Shown piece after piece: positions 19,959-33,416 of a stretch of 64,000 bases of DNA. A model generated the notes under the pieces. The model searched no databases, was not told where the DNA came from, and saw nothing but the letters and a program-made list of their open reading frames with translations. The position numbers and the translations under genes are program-made. Source of the stretch: Anagrus nilaparvatae (taxonomy: Eukaryota > Arthropoda > Insecta > Hymenoptera > Mymaridae); contig JAKSXM010000007.1 in the NCBI GenBank assembly GCA_022575985.1, positions 10,232,501 to 10,296,500 on the forward strand, in the 5' to 3' direction. How positions within the stretch are numbered: position 1 is the first letter of the stretch; every line of letters starts with the position of its first letter.

Positions 19959-22900
19959 TCAACTAATAACACATGAAGGCAAAGTTCCTTTACTAGATTT
20001 AGTAGCCAAAGAAGTTTGAGAATTTCTATTAGAATGTGATGGTGGCCATGTACTTGTTGTATCCAAAAATTCTTCATCGTTGTCAGAGTCGGTACCACGT
20101 GATAATCTATTTTCTTTCATATAGAGATCCATTAAGCCATTGTGAGCCATAACCATTTGACCATTGCTGGTCATATAAGGAACATTTTTTAGATTCCTTA
20201 ACTGGCTTTGACGTTGAACGTATAAGTGACATAATTCCTCTAAAGGATCTTTATTTTCAAGATTTTTATCATCGCTATTTCTAAGATATTCATTACCATA
20301 AATAAATCCTATTGGTTTTTTATCCTCTTGTTTGCAGATGTATTGATCTTTAAAACCTACTGAACGTAAATTAGAATTTGGCTGTGGAAATGCATTATTT
20401 ACAGAACATTGAGGATCACCACTTCTATAATCAAAATTTTTAGTACTCCTTCCTGGGTATGAATATCTGTCTTGTAACCAATTTAAAGTTTTCAAATTTC
20501 CATCAATTTGATCTACTTCTTTAGGTTTTCTAAAAATAACTTCGTTTTTGTTATCAGTTCTTAAAGTTTGGGTATTTCCTAGATTAAAAAAATCTTAATT
20601 CAATAATCCATTAAAATTTAAATTTAACGATTTTTCTAAATGATCGAAATTTACCTATTCCTGAACGTTGATTTAAATTTTTAAGTGGTTCTTGATTTGG
20701 TGGAATAGCTGAATTTCGCCATCTAGCACTATTCATTACAAGTTGAGCCAATTGTTGTACACTTCGTCGAGGTTCATCTGGATTTTCATAAATATGACTA
20801 GGCTTAGGTGGAGGTACTTTAGCTGGTGTTGAAGAATCACAAGGTTTATCAATTTTATCTTGAATATTTAAGTGTCTCAAATGATTATAAGTTTCACCTT
20901 GACCAGCAAGTAAGTCATCATTATCATTTTTAAAAGTATTAAAATTTTTTAATTTATATCGATCATTAAAAATATTTTTACTTCGATTTTCAGATAAAAA
21001 TTTTAATCTTGCATTTTCATCAGCTTCTGTAAATTGACATTCTGCTTCTAAGAATGCAGATGTCAGTACCATAGCAGCTGTTGGCTCTTTTTTTGTAAAT
21101 AAACGTTTTCGAGCTGTTAAATCTTGTCCAAGCTTTGATTTAATACGAGCATTTTCAACTACTTCTTGAATTTGTTTTTCTGCATTTATGAGATTGGTGG
21201 TTTCATCTTTTAACATTTTAAAATCCATCATGAATTCAGCATCTTTAGCAACACGCCTTTCTGCAGAAGATTGTGTCCTAACATCATTATTTTGAATTGG
21301 TCTAAACCCAAGTTGTTGCTGGGCTTTAACAAAAGGAGATGTAGAAACCGGACCAAGTTTAGACCAAATGGTTCCAACTCTTTTGGTTGGGCTTGCAGCT
21401 GGAGAAACACAACCAGGTCTAGTCATTACTGCTGAATTTTGAGTGTTTGTTTGAAAATTTGTATTAACATTTGTACAAGGAACGCGGCATGGTTTTGGTG
21501 GTATTAAATCTAATTTTGGAGGAATAGCTCCTGGTCTTGGAGGAGGTGATAAACATGTAATTGTTGGAGCTGATATTGGTTCTGAAGCTTCCGAGTTTTT
21601 TTCAGAGCTTTTGTTCATAACAGTAGCTTGAACATAATCCAGTAAATGATCTAAACGGTTTTCTAAACGGCTTTGCCGATCTCTATCTAAATCAAGAACT
21701 CTTGAAACCATATCATTTTGGGCTGCTAAAATCTAATGAAAAAAATTATTTTAATATTATTATTAAATTAAATTTATATTGTAATTATTAGCTTTACCTT
21801 TTCAACAACTTCACTTTGAGAATTAATGGCATTAAACATGAGTTGTTCTAATTTTTGAGCCTTTTTTTTCCTAACTGGGACATGAGGGATTTCGTCTGTA
21901 TTGACAGCAAAATCTTTTAATTTTGTTGGTTCATTATCAGGTGATGGAGAATCATGTAAAAATTCAATAGATATAGTATCATCATTAAAAGTTGCATTAT
22001 TTGTTACAGTTGTTGTATCTGCATTGGGATTAGAATTAGTTTGTCTAAAAGTTTCATTAAGTCCTTGATCTCCTTTTGTTTGAAAAAATGCATCATTGAG
22101 ATTGGTTGGAATGTCTGGTGAAATACTTGGAGAAAACATCCCCATTTGATTAACATTTCCATTAAAATTTTGTTGCCTGATATCCTGGAATTGAGCGTAA
22201 TTTTGGGCTAAATTTTGCCTAAAATTATTTTTTAATGGTTCCTGTGGCATTGCCTTATTATTTACAGCTGAACTTTGTTGCAATTTATTTTGTGCTCTTA
22301 AAATATTTTCAGTTATAATATTTGGAGCAAGACCAATTTGTCCTTGAATATTAGATAATATTTGGTCATTTAAGAGAGCTTGATTAATATTTTGATAATT
22401 TGAATTAAAATTTTGATTAGTATTTAATCTATTACGATTTAATAATTGATTTTGAAGTAAATTTTGTTGTAATAATGCTTGATTTTGTTGCATATTTTCT
22501 TGTATTATTTGATTTTGAACATTTTGTACTGCATTTTGAAATGGAATCTCATTATAAAAATTTGTTGGATTATGCCTGAAATTATCTTTGCTTGGTATTT
22601 CTTCACCAATATTTAAATTTTGTTGTAAAACTTTTTTGTTTAAATGTCCAACATTTTGAGCTGTTGTATTTGTTGCTGCATCTCTTACAGGTGAAAAAAC
22701 TCTATAAGGTTGTGCTAATACTGTTTCATGAGATTCTGGTGATTCTGGACAACTGTCTTCTTCTTCTAAAAATAAATTTTTCAATATTAATTAAGAATGT
22801 GCAAAATATAATTTTTTTATTAAAAATAGAATTTACGTAATGCATTCCACATTGGAGAGAGAGCATCAGTTCGATGTATAGACTCCACAGGTTTTTGATT

Positions 22901-23377
22901 CTTATAACGTACCTGAAAGTTCTTATTGGTTTTAGTATCTTTAGCAGGATATTTAACATAATCTGTAACAACAAACACGTATTAAAAAAAAAAACAATTT
23001 GTTAGCTTAATAGTAAGTATGAAAAATGTGCACTAACCAACAGTATCAATACCCTGATGATTTTGATTAATCAACTTTTTTATTTTAATAACTTTTTCAA
23101 TAGAATCAAAATGTTGTTCAAGACTATCGTAAGTACCTTCTCTTTTTTTTTCTTGATAACATACTAAAAGCTGTTTCATTCTTGATCGACATTGCTTACC
23201 TGTTACATTATAACCTTTTTTATTCATATATTTAGCAACACTTTCCCAAATTAAATGAGGTTTTACTGAATATTCTAGTTGTTTTTGTACTTGCTTATCT
23301 GTCCAAATGGATACCAAAAGTTTTGTACTTTCTGGAGTCCATTTATATTTTAATAAAGTATCTGAATTCTCACTCAT
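19959..23377 (-). CDS. Myb/SANT-like DNA-binding domain protein with C-terminal CaaX motif
   Basis: The five exons, in reading order, are 23377-23038, 22962-22837, 22765-21798, 21732-20655 and 20578-19959. They total 3132 bases, 1043 residues plus stop, in one open frame across four GT-AG introns. Residues about 10-95 are a trihelix/Myb-SANT-like domain (W-T-P-E at the start, G-K-Q-C-R-S-R-M-K in the recognition-helix region), as in many insect regulatory proteins of unknown role. A short exon follows, ending SPMWNALQ. Residues about 196-300 are Asn/Gln-rich, and 455-520 have a basic patch (VRKKK) leading into a predicted coiled coil that spans the exon 3/4 junction. Then come proline-rich segments (PPPRPGAIPPK) and a long polar tail. 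The protein ends SCVIS, a CaaX-type prenylation signal. The start is the first ATG upstream of the domain. DNA binding is inferred from the family; no ortholog name was recognised. Confidence 0.8.
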
Positions 23378-25093
23378 TTTTTCTATTTTCTTATTTATTC
23401 TAAAAACTTTGGTTATATAATAAATAAATTGTGCAAATTCATACTTTCATAAATAATTATATGTCTTTAGCTTACCGGTAAATTAATAACAAATAATTTG
23501 TTTACTATTACTAGACATTTAATCCCCACTATTTTGCAAAAATTCACTTAGCTGTACCTCTTTAAATTGACGGTTTGAAATTTTTTATTAATGTGAAGCG
23601 TGTTCCCTTATTGGGGGAGTTTATCGTAGGAGAAAGATAATATTTCTTATTCTTTTCTTCGTGTCTTTCTTGTATGATCTTTTCTTTATTCTTCCTTTTC
23701 ATAACGGTCGTGGGATGCTGTAAATGGGGAGGCTGTCTTTTATATACGACGTATATTATTTAAAACCGCATGAACGTGCAACAAGTTGTTGCGATATTTA
23801 TCTGTGTGTATACGTTAAATCCAATACATATAAGTAGCTCCGAAATATATAGCTGTTTCTATTATGCGAAATATCTCAAACCTGATACTTTTATTGTTTT
23901 CTTTTCCAAAACTTGACCCTTCAGGCTGCAAACTTATAATAATAAATAATATATTCTACATTTAGTACCTGCACAAATGCCTACCTATATGGGTGATCTT
24001 TACCTTGAATTCTTATTTTTTTGTAAGCTTATAAGAAAATTTAATTTTAAAAAACCTGAGTTTGTTTTTATTTTGTTTTTTAAAAAATATATAATAATTA
24101 AAATTTTAAAAATTATAATTTACGTATAATTAATTGTAGTTATATTATTTATCTGGTTTCATAAATTATTTTAATGAATTTTAAAAATTAATTTTAACAA
24201 AAATATATTCTAAATTCTAATATTTTTTAAGATAATAAATAATTTCAAAATATTTTCAAATTAGAATTTCATTATTTTATTTAAAAATTTTATTGCGAAA
24301 TTTATATTTGCATTATTCCGCTAGAGGCGCTAGTCAATAATTCTAAAATGGTAATAAATACCTATAGAGACACTATTGAGTCCGACCCTTCCCCACTTCA
24401 AAAGAAAATTGGAGCTGTGAAACGGCAATTTTTATAACTTTAGGTCCGGCTTGAATTGAAAATAAGTAAAAATTTTGCATAAAATATAATAATTAACATT
24501 AAAAACCATTTTATAATTAAAATAACCACAAATAACTATTTAAAACATGTATTTTAACAATTATTTTAACAATTCAAAAATTAAAAAAAAAGTATAGTTT
24601 AATGTTGTTTATGTTTTCAATTCAAGCCGGACCTAAAGTTATAAAAATCGCCGTTTCACAGCTCCATTTTTTGTTTGGAGTAGGGAAGGGTCGGACTCAA
24701 TATATATAGATAGATAAATACCATGCCCAATGCTACCATGCAATGTTTTGATTTGTATATTTTTATTATTGGAAAATGGATTGGTTACTCATAAAGTTGC
24801 AATAAATTAATTGCTAAATAATTACTGGAAAAAATATTTAATTAATTGCTTTTATTAATATAATTTGTACACCATGTCAGTAATACTTAGTGTTAAAAAT
24901 TAAGAATTTTTTGAAAAGCAAACAAAATTTCGGAGCAGACGCTAAAGCTCCATATGTTGTGTTCATAAACATTAAACAATCGGTTTTTTATTAAAAGTAC
25001 ACGTCAGCTTTGACATCTGTTAATAATGGTTACATTAAAATAATGATTAAAACATATATTTTTTAAATTTAATTAAGTTAAAAAAAATTAAAA
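23378..25093. other. Divergent promoter region between Myb/SANT gene and membrin
   Basis: This 1.7-kb spacer separates two head-to-head starts and should hold both promoters and 5' UTRs. No core promoter motif could be assigned with confidence in such AT-rich DNA. A MITE occupies 24,376-24,700. Confidence 0.5.
24376..24700. mobile_element. MITE of 325 bp with TA target site
   Basis: It starts TTGAGTCCGACCCTTCCCCA and ends with the inverted match GGAAGGGTCGGACTCAA; TA flanks both ends. The inverted repeats run about 90 bases and include GGAGCTGTGAAACGGC and TTTAGGTCCGGCTTGAATTG on the left, with their complements on the right. There is no coding capacity. Confidence 0.85.
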
Positions 25094-25732
25094 ATGGAAG
25101 CTTTATACCATCAAACAAATAAATTAGTGCAAGAAACTCAGCATTTATTTAGTCAACTAGAAAGAAAACAAAGTAACCTTAGTCCAGAAGAAATAGAATA
25201 TGAAATAGAATTAAAAATAAATAATATTAACAGTAATTGTGAAAGATTAGATATATTGTGCACAAAAGGACCAATGTCTCAAAGGCAAAATGCAAAAATG
25301 AGAGTCGATCAACTAAAATATGACAGTAGACACTTAACAGCAGCATTAAATTCTTGGAGAAATATGGTAATACGCAAAAAACGAGAAGAAGATGAAAGAG
25401 AAGCATTATTATCTCGTAGATTCACAACAAATGATCATGTTGATATTTTTATTGATCCTGGTATTCAATTTAATAGCAGTGTAAATAATGCAGTGCATGG
25501 TGTCGATGAATTAATACAACATGGTTCAGGCATTTTAGAAAATTTAAGATCACAAAGGTTTACTTTAAAAGGGGCACATAAACGTTTAACAGACATCGGT
25601 AATACTTTAGGCTTATCTGGTACAACTATGAGGCTGATTAGCGAACGAGGGAGGCAAGATAAATTTATATTAATAGCAGGAATGGTTATAACGTTAATAA
25701 TTATGGCAATTATTATTATTTATCTTTTATAA
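25094..25732 (+). CDS. Membrin / GOSR2, Golgi Qb-SNARE
   Basis: A 212-residue intronless reading frame, the usual length for GOSR2/membrin. The N-terminal three-helix region contains the family signature RQNAKMRVDQLKYD (residues 64-77), followed by LLSRRFTTND. The SNARE motif covers about residues 130-186, with the central zero-layer glutamine at Gln154 (SQRFTLKG), and a C-terminal membrane anchor fills residues 191-212. In animals this protein acts with syntaxin 5, Bet1 and Sec22 in fusion of ER-derived vesicles with the cis-Golgi. The start ATG is preceded by AAAAAAA, a normal insect context. AATAAA lies at 25,849. Lack of introns could mean an ancient intron loss or a retrocopy. The intact frame and conserved motifs argue it is functional. 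Confidence 0.95.
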   Translation: MEALYHQTNKLVQETQHLFSQLERKQSNLSPEEIEYEIELKINNINSNCERLDILCTKGPMSQRQNAKMRVDQLKYDSRHLTAALNSWRNMVIRKKREEDEREALLSRRFTTNDHVDIFIDPGIQFNSSVNNAVHGVDELIQHGSGILENLRSQRFTLKGAHKRLTDIGNTLGLSGTTMRLISERGRQDKFILIAGMVITLIIMAIIIIYLL

Positions 25733-26762
25733 AAACTTTATTACCTGTATATATTATATGTTTAAAATGCATGTGTAAATGATGCTATTAATTTAATACT
25801 TTATAATGTAAATTTTATAAATTAGCTATTTTTATAATTTGGATGATCAATAAATGCCAAATAATTTTATAAGTGTTTGCTGCTGTTAATAATGAAAATA
25901 TTTTTATTTATTTTTACGGTGTACTAAGGAAGTATTTATAGTAAATTTATCTTCAATTTGACAAAGTATATGTTATTACTAAAGCAATTCATTTACAAAA
26001 TTTATAAAATAAAAATATTTTTTACCTTGATAAAGGTTCCTTTTTTTTAAAGAATGAAAACAAGAATTTACATTAATAATTTAAATTTGTATTAAAAAAA
26101 ACATTTTATATTTATTTATTAGGAAAATTTTATAAATTTAATCATATTTTAAATGTATTTTGAATTAAATACACTTTATTTTCAATAATACATTTAGTGT
26201 AAAATAAAACACAAATAGTAAAATTTTTAAACGAAAAACAAATAAGATTTTTTTCTATTTTTATAGAAAAAAATATTTTTTGTACTAAAATAATCATATT
26301 TTGCATTAAAGATGTAAAACAATATTGTAACTATATGAGCAATGCAATTTATACACACAAGTTTTTTTTGCCACTGAGGAGGGAGCATTGAGAGCTGTGT
26401 GAGGGTCTTTACATTGAATATTCAAGCTTGTTCCTGCAGTGGATAAAATTAAAATGTCAAATGTATTATTAGGCAAAGTAAATAAAATTTATACATAAAT
26501 TATACATAATTGATTAACAATTTATTTAACTTTAGTACATTATCATAATTTTTTTTTACATTTATTGAGAAACTTATTTTTATTTTTGGTGTTTTTTTAA
26601 AATTAGCAGTGTAAATTTTTACATATATATTTGATAAATATTTTTAAAGGCACTAAATTTATAAATATATTTTGTAAAATCATTATTTAAAAATAAAGCT
26701 ACATTATTTTGGACTAATTAATAAAAGTAAATATGTTCTGATAATAATAAACAATAATAATT
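25733..26762. other. Convergent 3' intergenic region
   Basis: About 1 kb between the membrin stop and the stop of the DUF4781-like gene, which face each other. It should contain both 3' UTRs. It is AT-rich, and nothing else was recognised. Confidence 0.6.
25849..25854 (+). terminator. Candidate membrin polyadenylation signal
   Basis: AATAAA about 115 bases after the membrin stop, followed by AT-rich sequence. The hexamer is common by chance in this composition, so only its position supports it. Confidence 0.4.
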
Positions 26763-29500
26763 TTAAATTAAATTTTCATTATTATACTGAAATTCATAAA
26801 AAGCAGATATCCAAGTGTCATCATCTTTCAGTACTTGATTGTATATTGTAATGATTAAACTAATAATTAAATTTTCGCTTTCATCATCCGTTATTTTTGT
26901 TTTCGGTAACATTTGTGCAAAATTTAATAAAATATTAAACCATATAAATTTAAATAAATTTACAAAAATATCTTCTTGTAAATCATTTTTTTGAACAATT
27001 TTTTGGGATATGTTACATGTTATCACAATAAGCTTATAAAAAATTATGTCTTTTTTATCAAAATTTTTTATATCATATAAAATATCTTTTAATTTTTCTA
27101 GTAAATTTTTTGACTCAAATTTTAATGGTATCTTATGAGTTTCAAAAAATTCTTTCAATTCATTGTTAAATACGTTTTTAATACTAGTTTCTAATACACA
27201 AGATTTATTATTTATGTTTGATTTTGTAGAATCTAAAGTCTCAGAAATAGTGAGTCTAATTAATTCTTTTGGTAACCTCACAAATTCAATTGGATTAATT
27301 AATTCCAGATCGTAGTATTTTATATATTTTTCAAAAACATTTTTTCTTTTTTTCTGTGCATATGATTCTAAATTAACTTTTGCAGTATTATCCGTGGTAT
27401 TATCATTTTGGTTCGGCGAATTTATATGTTGGTTTAATAATTTTATCCATTCGTCTTTGTTAGCTTTTACGTTATTATAGACATTTAAGGTCAATCCATA
27501 TAAAACTCCAAAATATTTCTGATTAATTTGTAAACCCATTTTTAAAAAATTTGCCTTGATCAGATACCAAATAAAGTTAGTTGCTAGTTCAAGAATTTTT
27601 TCATCAAAATTTTCATCACAAATTCCTCTTGTAATAACAATTCCACATTCCAAGAGGTATAAGAATATATTGGAGTTTTCAGGAACATTAGTAAGCTCTG
27701 ACCAAATATTTTGAAATTTTTTAATACAAACTTCATAATTAGAAATTTGAATTTGGGTCAATTTATGTATGCTATATGTTTTAAGGCTAACGATACTTTG
27801 CCTTACAAGATTTTCAGGAATAAGTACACTTGTATTGAATTTACTCGTTGTGGTACTAGTTTGGACGTTTGATTGCAATGGTTGGATTGGTTCGTTTATT
27901 AATTTTTTGATATAATCTTTTGACATTGAAGCAAATTCAGTAGGACTAATTAATAAATCCTGATTAATTTTTAATTGACCGTCAGCAAAAGATAATTTTG
28001 TTTCAGTTGATGCAAATAATTTACGATTTTGAACTAAAGTAGCAAAAAAATCATCTTTATTTTCAATTTTATTTAAAGATCTAATAATTAGTTCATTCTT
28101 TTTAATTTCATCTGTCATTAATGATTCAGTATTTTTTAACAGTCTTCGAAATTCTTTTTTGTGCCGATTACTTCTTAATGAATCTTCAAATTCTTGAAGA
28201 TATGTTTGTTGACCATTTCTTATAATAGATGAGGCAAATCTCACATTCCAAATGGAATTGGCTACAAAAAATATGTGAGTAGCAAGAAAAAATACATCTT
28301 TGTAGGATATCTCGTCGTTCTCTGAATAATTTTTATACAAAGAATGTATGTTAAACACAATTCCACCTCCATTTATAATTATATTTCCAACCATTAAGCT
28401 ATCATGAGCAATTTGAGCTCCAGTGCTTATAGCAGCTCCTGTACGAACCGCTTTTGCAAGCGCAGCAGTGCCTCCAGCTGCTGCTAAACCTGAAACACTC
28501 CCAATAGCTCCTAACCATAAAGGAACAGCATTTAAATCTTTTAAACTTTGGTCATGTATTTTTCGATCTACTAATTGGCTTGTTGCTCTTCCTCCAGACC
28601 ATAAACTGCTAACGAAACCTACTCCAGCAGCTGAAAATAAAAAAAAATGATTTGAATATTAAGCTGTATTATTTACCAGAACTATAGTAACTAACCTGCA
28701 ACAGCTGCTCCAAGTCCTATTGGGGTAAATGCTGCACCAATTGCAACTCCTGCAGCGCCAACAGTTCCTGCTATACTAGCATAATCTAATATTTTTATAG
28801 TTTTACTTTTAGCATTTTCAAATTTTTCTACCCAGACAAGCGATTCTTTTTCAGACCAAAGTTCTTTTGGATTAGCTTGATAAATTCCATTTTTAGGTGC
28901 AACTATTGTACATTTTGGTAGTTCGTTATTTTTTAAAAAAGCTTGCCAACTTTTATAAACTCGTCCTTCTAAGTCAATATACCAATTTTCATATTTTATG
29001 TTGTCCTTTTCCTTAACATTTTTCAGTACTTTAAACACTGGTACAACATTTATAAGATTTTGTAATTCATTACAATTTTGAATGGATATCTCATCATAAA
29101 TACAACAATGGATGATTGTGCAAAGTACAGAACCATTAGATAGTTGCTTTCCATGTGTTGAAATTTTTTCATAAATATTTTCTATTATTTTTTTTGCATT
29201 TTTTTGTTTGTAAATAAATAAGCCATCTGCATCTGTTACTGATTCATCATCACTTTCTGGAGGACCAGGAGATCCAAATATACCATAACCGATATAATTT
29301 TTAATATGATTATGTTCATCATTTTTGTACTCGTTCCAATCACTTATCAATTCATAAATATTTTGTTGGCATTTTACAGCAATCCAGTATAAGGAAGCCT
29401 GGAAAATATTTGTTTTTTATTTTTTGCATTTATTTTTTATTGTACTTTATTTTACCTTTAGCGTATCCAAATCTAAATCTGGAATTTGATCTTCATCCAT
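26763..29500 (-). CDS. DUF4781-like insect protein, 871 residues
   Basis: Exons 29500-29456, 29398-28696 and 28630-26763 join in one frame (2616 bases). The short first exon encodes MDEDQIPDLDLDTLK. Residues about 40-215 have the features I associate with DUF4781: SPGPPESDDE, then W-Y-I-D-x-x-G-R-V-Y-x-S-W and a P-K-N-G-I-Y segment. Residues about 218-330 are glycine- and alanine-rich and hydrophobic (GTVGAAGVAIGAAF, and GGRATSQLVDRKIHDQSL in the middle), possibly membrane-associated. The C-terminal half carries two diverged copies of a helical unit of about 170 residues, about 478-648 and 696-859, each opening with I-(S/N)-P-x-E-F. There is no signal peptide at the start codon. Function is unknown; the family name is from pattern memory and should be confirmed with a profile. 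Confidence 0.75.
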
Positions 29501-30967
29501 GATTTTTAATATTTTTTTATCCAAGTTAAAATTATTTGCTTATTGTATATCTAAAATTACATTATGTTTGTTTAATTTAAAAATTTTTTGTTCAACAGTA
29601 CGAGCATTGAATTAATTTTACACATCACAATCACAGCCTTACTCTAGATTTTAATAAAAAATCTCAATTTTTACAAAATTATTACACATAACTGATACAT
29701 AATAAGTTTTTTATCAAACGTTTTACAGATATACAGTATGCATTATGACGTAAACTAAAGTAAAAAAATTGAGTAAAAAATTAACTTTGATTGCAACAGA
29801 AACAGAAATAAAGAACAACGCATAGTTCTTATTCTTTGTTTTTCATAAAACTGCATAAATTGTTCGATCTTTCAAGTTTATGTTTTAAAATTAAATATTA
29901 ATTAAAATTAGCACTTGAGTATTTCTATAAAATAAATAAATATAAAAACATTGAATGTCGCGTAAATAAAAATATAATTTTTCATGGCAACACTTCCCAC
30001 ACTCTGTTAGGCCTAACTACTGTATCTACATCGTGATTCAGAATAGACAGCAATTTTTAGTCGATTGCAATGGGCATGCCCGTTATATATATTAAATTTT
30101 TTACAAGTTTTAATCACTATGTATATTGCGCAAGCTTACACAATCCCAGTATTTTAAAAAGAGCTACTAAAAAGTATAGGTATCTACTATAATGATTGAC
30201 AAGATTTTATGAATTCGTTAATGAGTAAATAATTTATACTAAAATGGAATTGAATGTTTGGTTTTCAAGTTTTTAATTATATTTTTATAAGAAAATAAAA
30301 TTTTTTTTTTGTAAAAAAAATATTTTTGCAAAATAATAAGCTTATTTACAGGAATCAATTGCTAACGGATGTCTTATATAAGCTGATGAGACTTTGCTAT
30401 GTATTATGAGAAAAATATTACATGGGTATACAATGCGTTAGATTTTACCTTAGGCGCTACAACCTTAGACCAGTAAAGATCAATATACATAATATAGAAA
30501 TCAAAAGAAATCAAATTTAGTAACCCCTGAAAGACCTTTAACTGTTTAGCAGTTACACGAATAAGGTAGAGGTACATTTATTGAAGTATTTAGCCACTAA
30601 TAAAGGTTTTTTTAATTCAGCCGCACTGTAAATAATTTGATCTAAAATTATACTATCAAATAGTAACTAAAGTTTAAATTTGTCTAAAAATCATTTGTAC
30701 AGAATTTTTTGATAAATATTTAAGGAAGCAGGATGGTTTAGAGATAAATAAGAAAAAATAATTTTTAGATTTTTAATTGATTTTCTTTTTTTATGTATAA
30801 AATATTATAATATAAAAGGTTAATATAAGAAAGACAAAATAAATCAAATTACAGAAACTATACTTATTTATCATTAGTTAATTAATTGATTGAACGTTTA
30901 AATTAATATCGTAAATATATAATACAATAAATACTTGTAAGTATTTTATATATTTTTTTTTTTGACT

Positions 30968-31280
30968 ACACAGAAAAAAAATTCCGGTTATGGCAGCCAA
31001 ATTTTTTTTTTTTTTTTTTTTTTTTCTAATGACCGCAAATGGCTTGAAATGTAAAAAAATTGAGTTTCACTTATATACTTAAAATGCGAAAACCGCGGGG
31101 TGGAACTTGAAAAAAAATTTGGAAAAAAAAAATAATTTTTTTCAAGTTTTCGTCAATGTTTTCTGTAATTTGCAACTATTTAAATGAGGAAAAAAATTCT
31201 GGCTGCCACAACTGGAATTCCCGTTGCTGCAACCATAAATCTGGTATTGGCAACGGAAACCGTATTTTTTTATTCAGTAT
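30968..31280. repeat. Dispersed repeat family Z, copy 1
   Basis: It contains TTCCGGTTATGGCAGCC, a middle with AAAATGCGAAAACCGCGGGG, and a poly-A/T stretch. The same elements in the same order recur at about 36,975-37,225 (GGTTATGGCAGCCGGAATTT ... AAAATGCGAGCATTGCGGGA). GGCAGCC near the left and GGCTGCC near 31,201 suggest an inverted-repeat structure. Confidence 0.6.
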
Positions 31281-33416
31281 AAAAAAAATTTAAATAAAAC
31301 TTATCTGAAATTTCTGGCATTCATGTGTCGTTTGAGAAAATAATCTCCTAACATGAGTGTAAAACTTTTAGCCTGATTATTTACATCCTTGTAAAACAAG
31401 ATTAAGTTACTGAGCAAAACGCAAAATGTCAAAGATTTACTCTAATTTTAAGCCAACTAATTTAAAGCCGCACAGAAAAGTCATTTATTTTTTTTGTGCA
31501 TTTGATACCGATTTACAACAAAAATACGAAAAACTCTAAAAATTTTAATTTCACTTGAAAATTTAAACTCAGCAACTTATTTGTAAGGTTTTAATTTTTT
31601 TAATACAAAAATGTGATATACATAATCGGGCCATATTAATTTTGTTCGTATTTTATTAAAAAGTTTGTTTTGACTCTAAGAATTTAAAATTGATTACATT
31701 AAACAATTAAAACTAACTAAAGAACTTTTATTTCAAGCCTAAAATGCATTTAAGGTCTTGCTAAAAGGAAAGTGCCGGCGCACTCAATTTCGTTAATAGT
31801 TTGAATTTATAGAATATAAAAAGTTTTTTTGCATCCAAAAGTGCATAAATTTAAAAATTTTTACTAAATAATTTCTAACACATTTTCGAAGCCAAGAATA
31901 TTGAAAAAACCCATCGTAAAAATGGATTTTTATTAACTAAAAATTTCAAATTTTTTAGTATAAAATCTAAAAAATAAAATTTAACGATTTTGATTTATCC
32001 GTTCATTTAAACTATAATCTAGTTAATAAAATTAAATTTTAAAATACATCCTCAAATGTAATTTTTTTGCGCTTTTGCGCATAAAGCTCGAATACATTAA
32101 ATTAAATAATTTACATTTATTTTTCTTTTGCGCATACAAAAAATATTGTACGAAACATGAGCAAAAAACTTTAGATCTCTAAAATTTTCATCTCTTGACA
32201 TTCAATAAACTATTATAATTATCCTACTTAATGTTATCTATCTTAATTATGATATTTTCGGTTAGTTATTTATTTTTGAGGGCTTTTATCACTTGCATAA
32301 GAATTGATATAAGTTTTGCCATTTTGAACACTTGAACTCTTTGCTTAGAAGTAATGTAAAAGGCTGTAAATGGCATTTGCTATATTATGATAAAATATAA
32401 AATTTTAATATAAAATATTCAATTATTCAAATACTATCTCAGCCCTTTATCTACGCGCATTTCAAAAAAATACAAAGCCACCTTCTAAGCAGAGTTCAAA
32501 AATTAGCAATTTTTTATAAAAACTAATTTGTGATTAGCCCCTTGTACGTTTTAGTTACATACTATAAATTAATTTATATAATTTTTAAGTTTTTTAGTGT
32601 ACTTATAACAATTTGAAGTTAATAAAAATTTACAGTTATTATGATTTTTACATATTTTTCTATAAACATATACAATCTTACAATTAACTGATCGATTCAG
32701 AAAAATAGAATCAATGGCAATATTTACATTAATAAAGGACATCTTCATAGAAGCCTATTTACATTTTTTTATGTTTATCTAAGTTTCACTCTGAAAAATC
32801 AAATTTTTTGCAATTCCATGCGCAAAACTGGAGAATTCTTTCTATTTATAGTTGAATTTTCGCTGTTTCTACGCCAAAAATTACAAAAAATATGTGACAT
32901 TTGTATTAAATTTTTAATTCAAAAGTAAATACAATTTTATTGACAGAGGCGAAACTGTCTATTTATTATTATTATTATGGTACTTTATCTTGCAATAACA
33001 AAAATATGTTACACTCTTTCAGTTAGGTAATTGTGAGGTCTAAACTTTCTGCACTTGTTACGTAATGCACTATTATAAAACGACAATATCTGGCAGTGAT
33101 TTTTTAAATTAATATAATCATTTTATCATAAATATATATGAATATATATATATTTCATTATATTTCTTCTGTGTCTTGAAAAATATTTTGAATAAATGAC
33201 TAGTTAAGACACATAGTTTTTGCTCACATATAAAAAAAATCAGCTTATTACAAATTAACACTATTTTTTAAATTTAACTCACACATTTATAAAAAAATAT
33301 TTATGGTATTTTTTTTATTTTACAAAATAAGGCACGGATATTTGATTTAAAAAAAAAATTGTTCTACATTTCATACTGTTTATGTCAATTTAAATTACAT
33401 TTTTTACACAATGTAA

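Noticed and set aside
20611..20654. Extension of the Myb/SANT gene's fourth exon to an in-frame stop (ending KIVKFKF).
   Set aside because: A good GT donor at 20,654 and AG acceptor at 20,579 keep the frame into a long downstream exon with similar composition. The read-through end is intronic.
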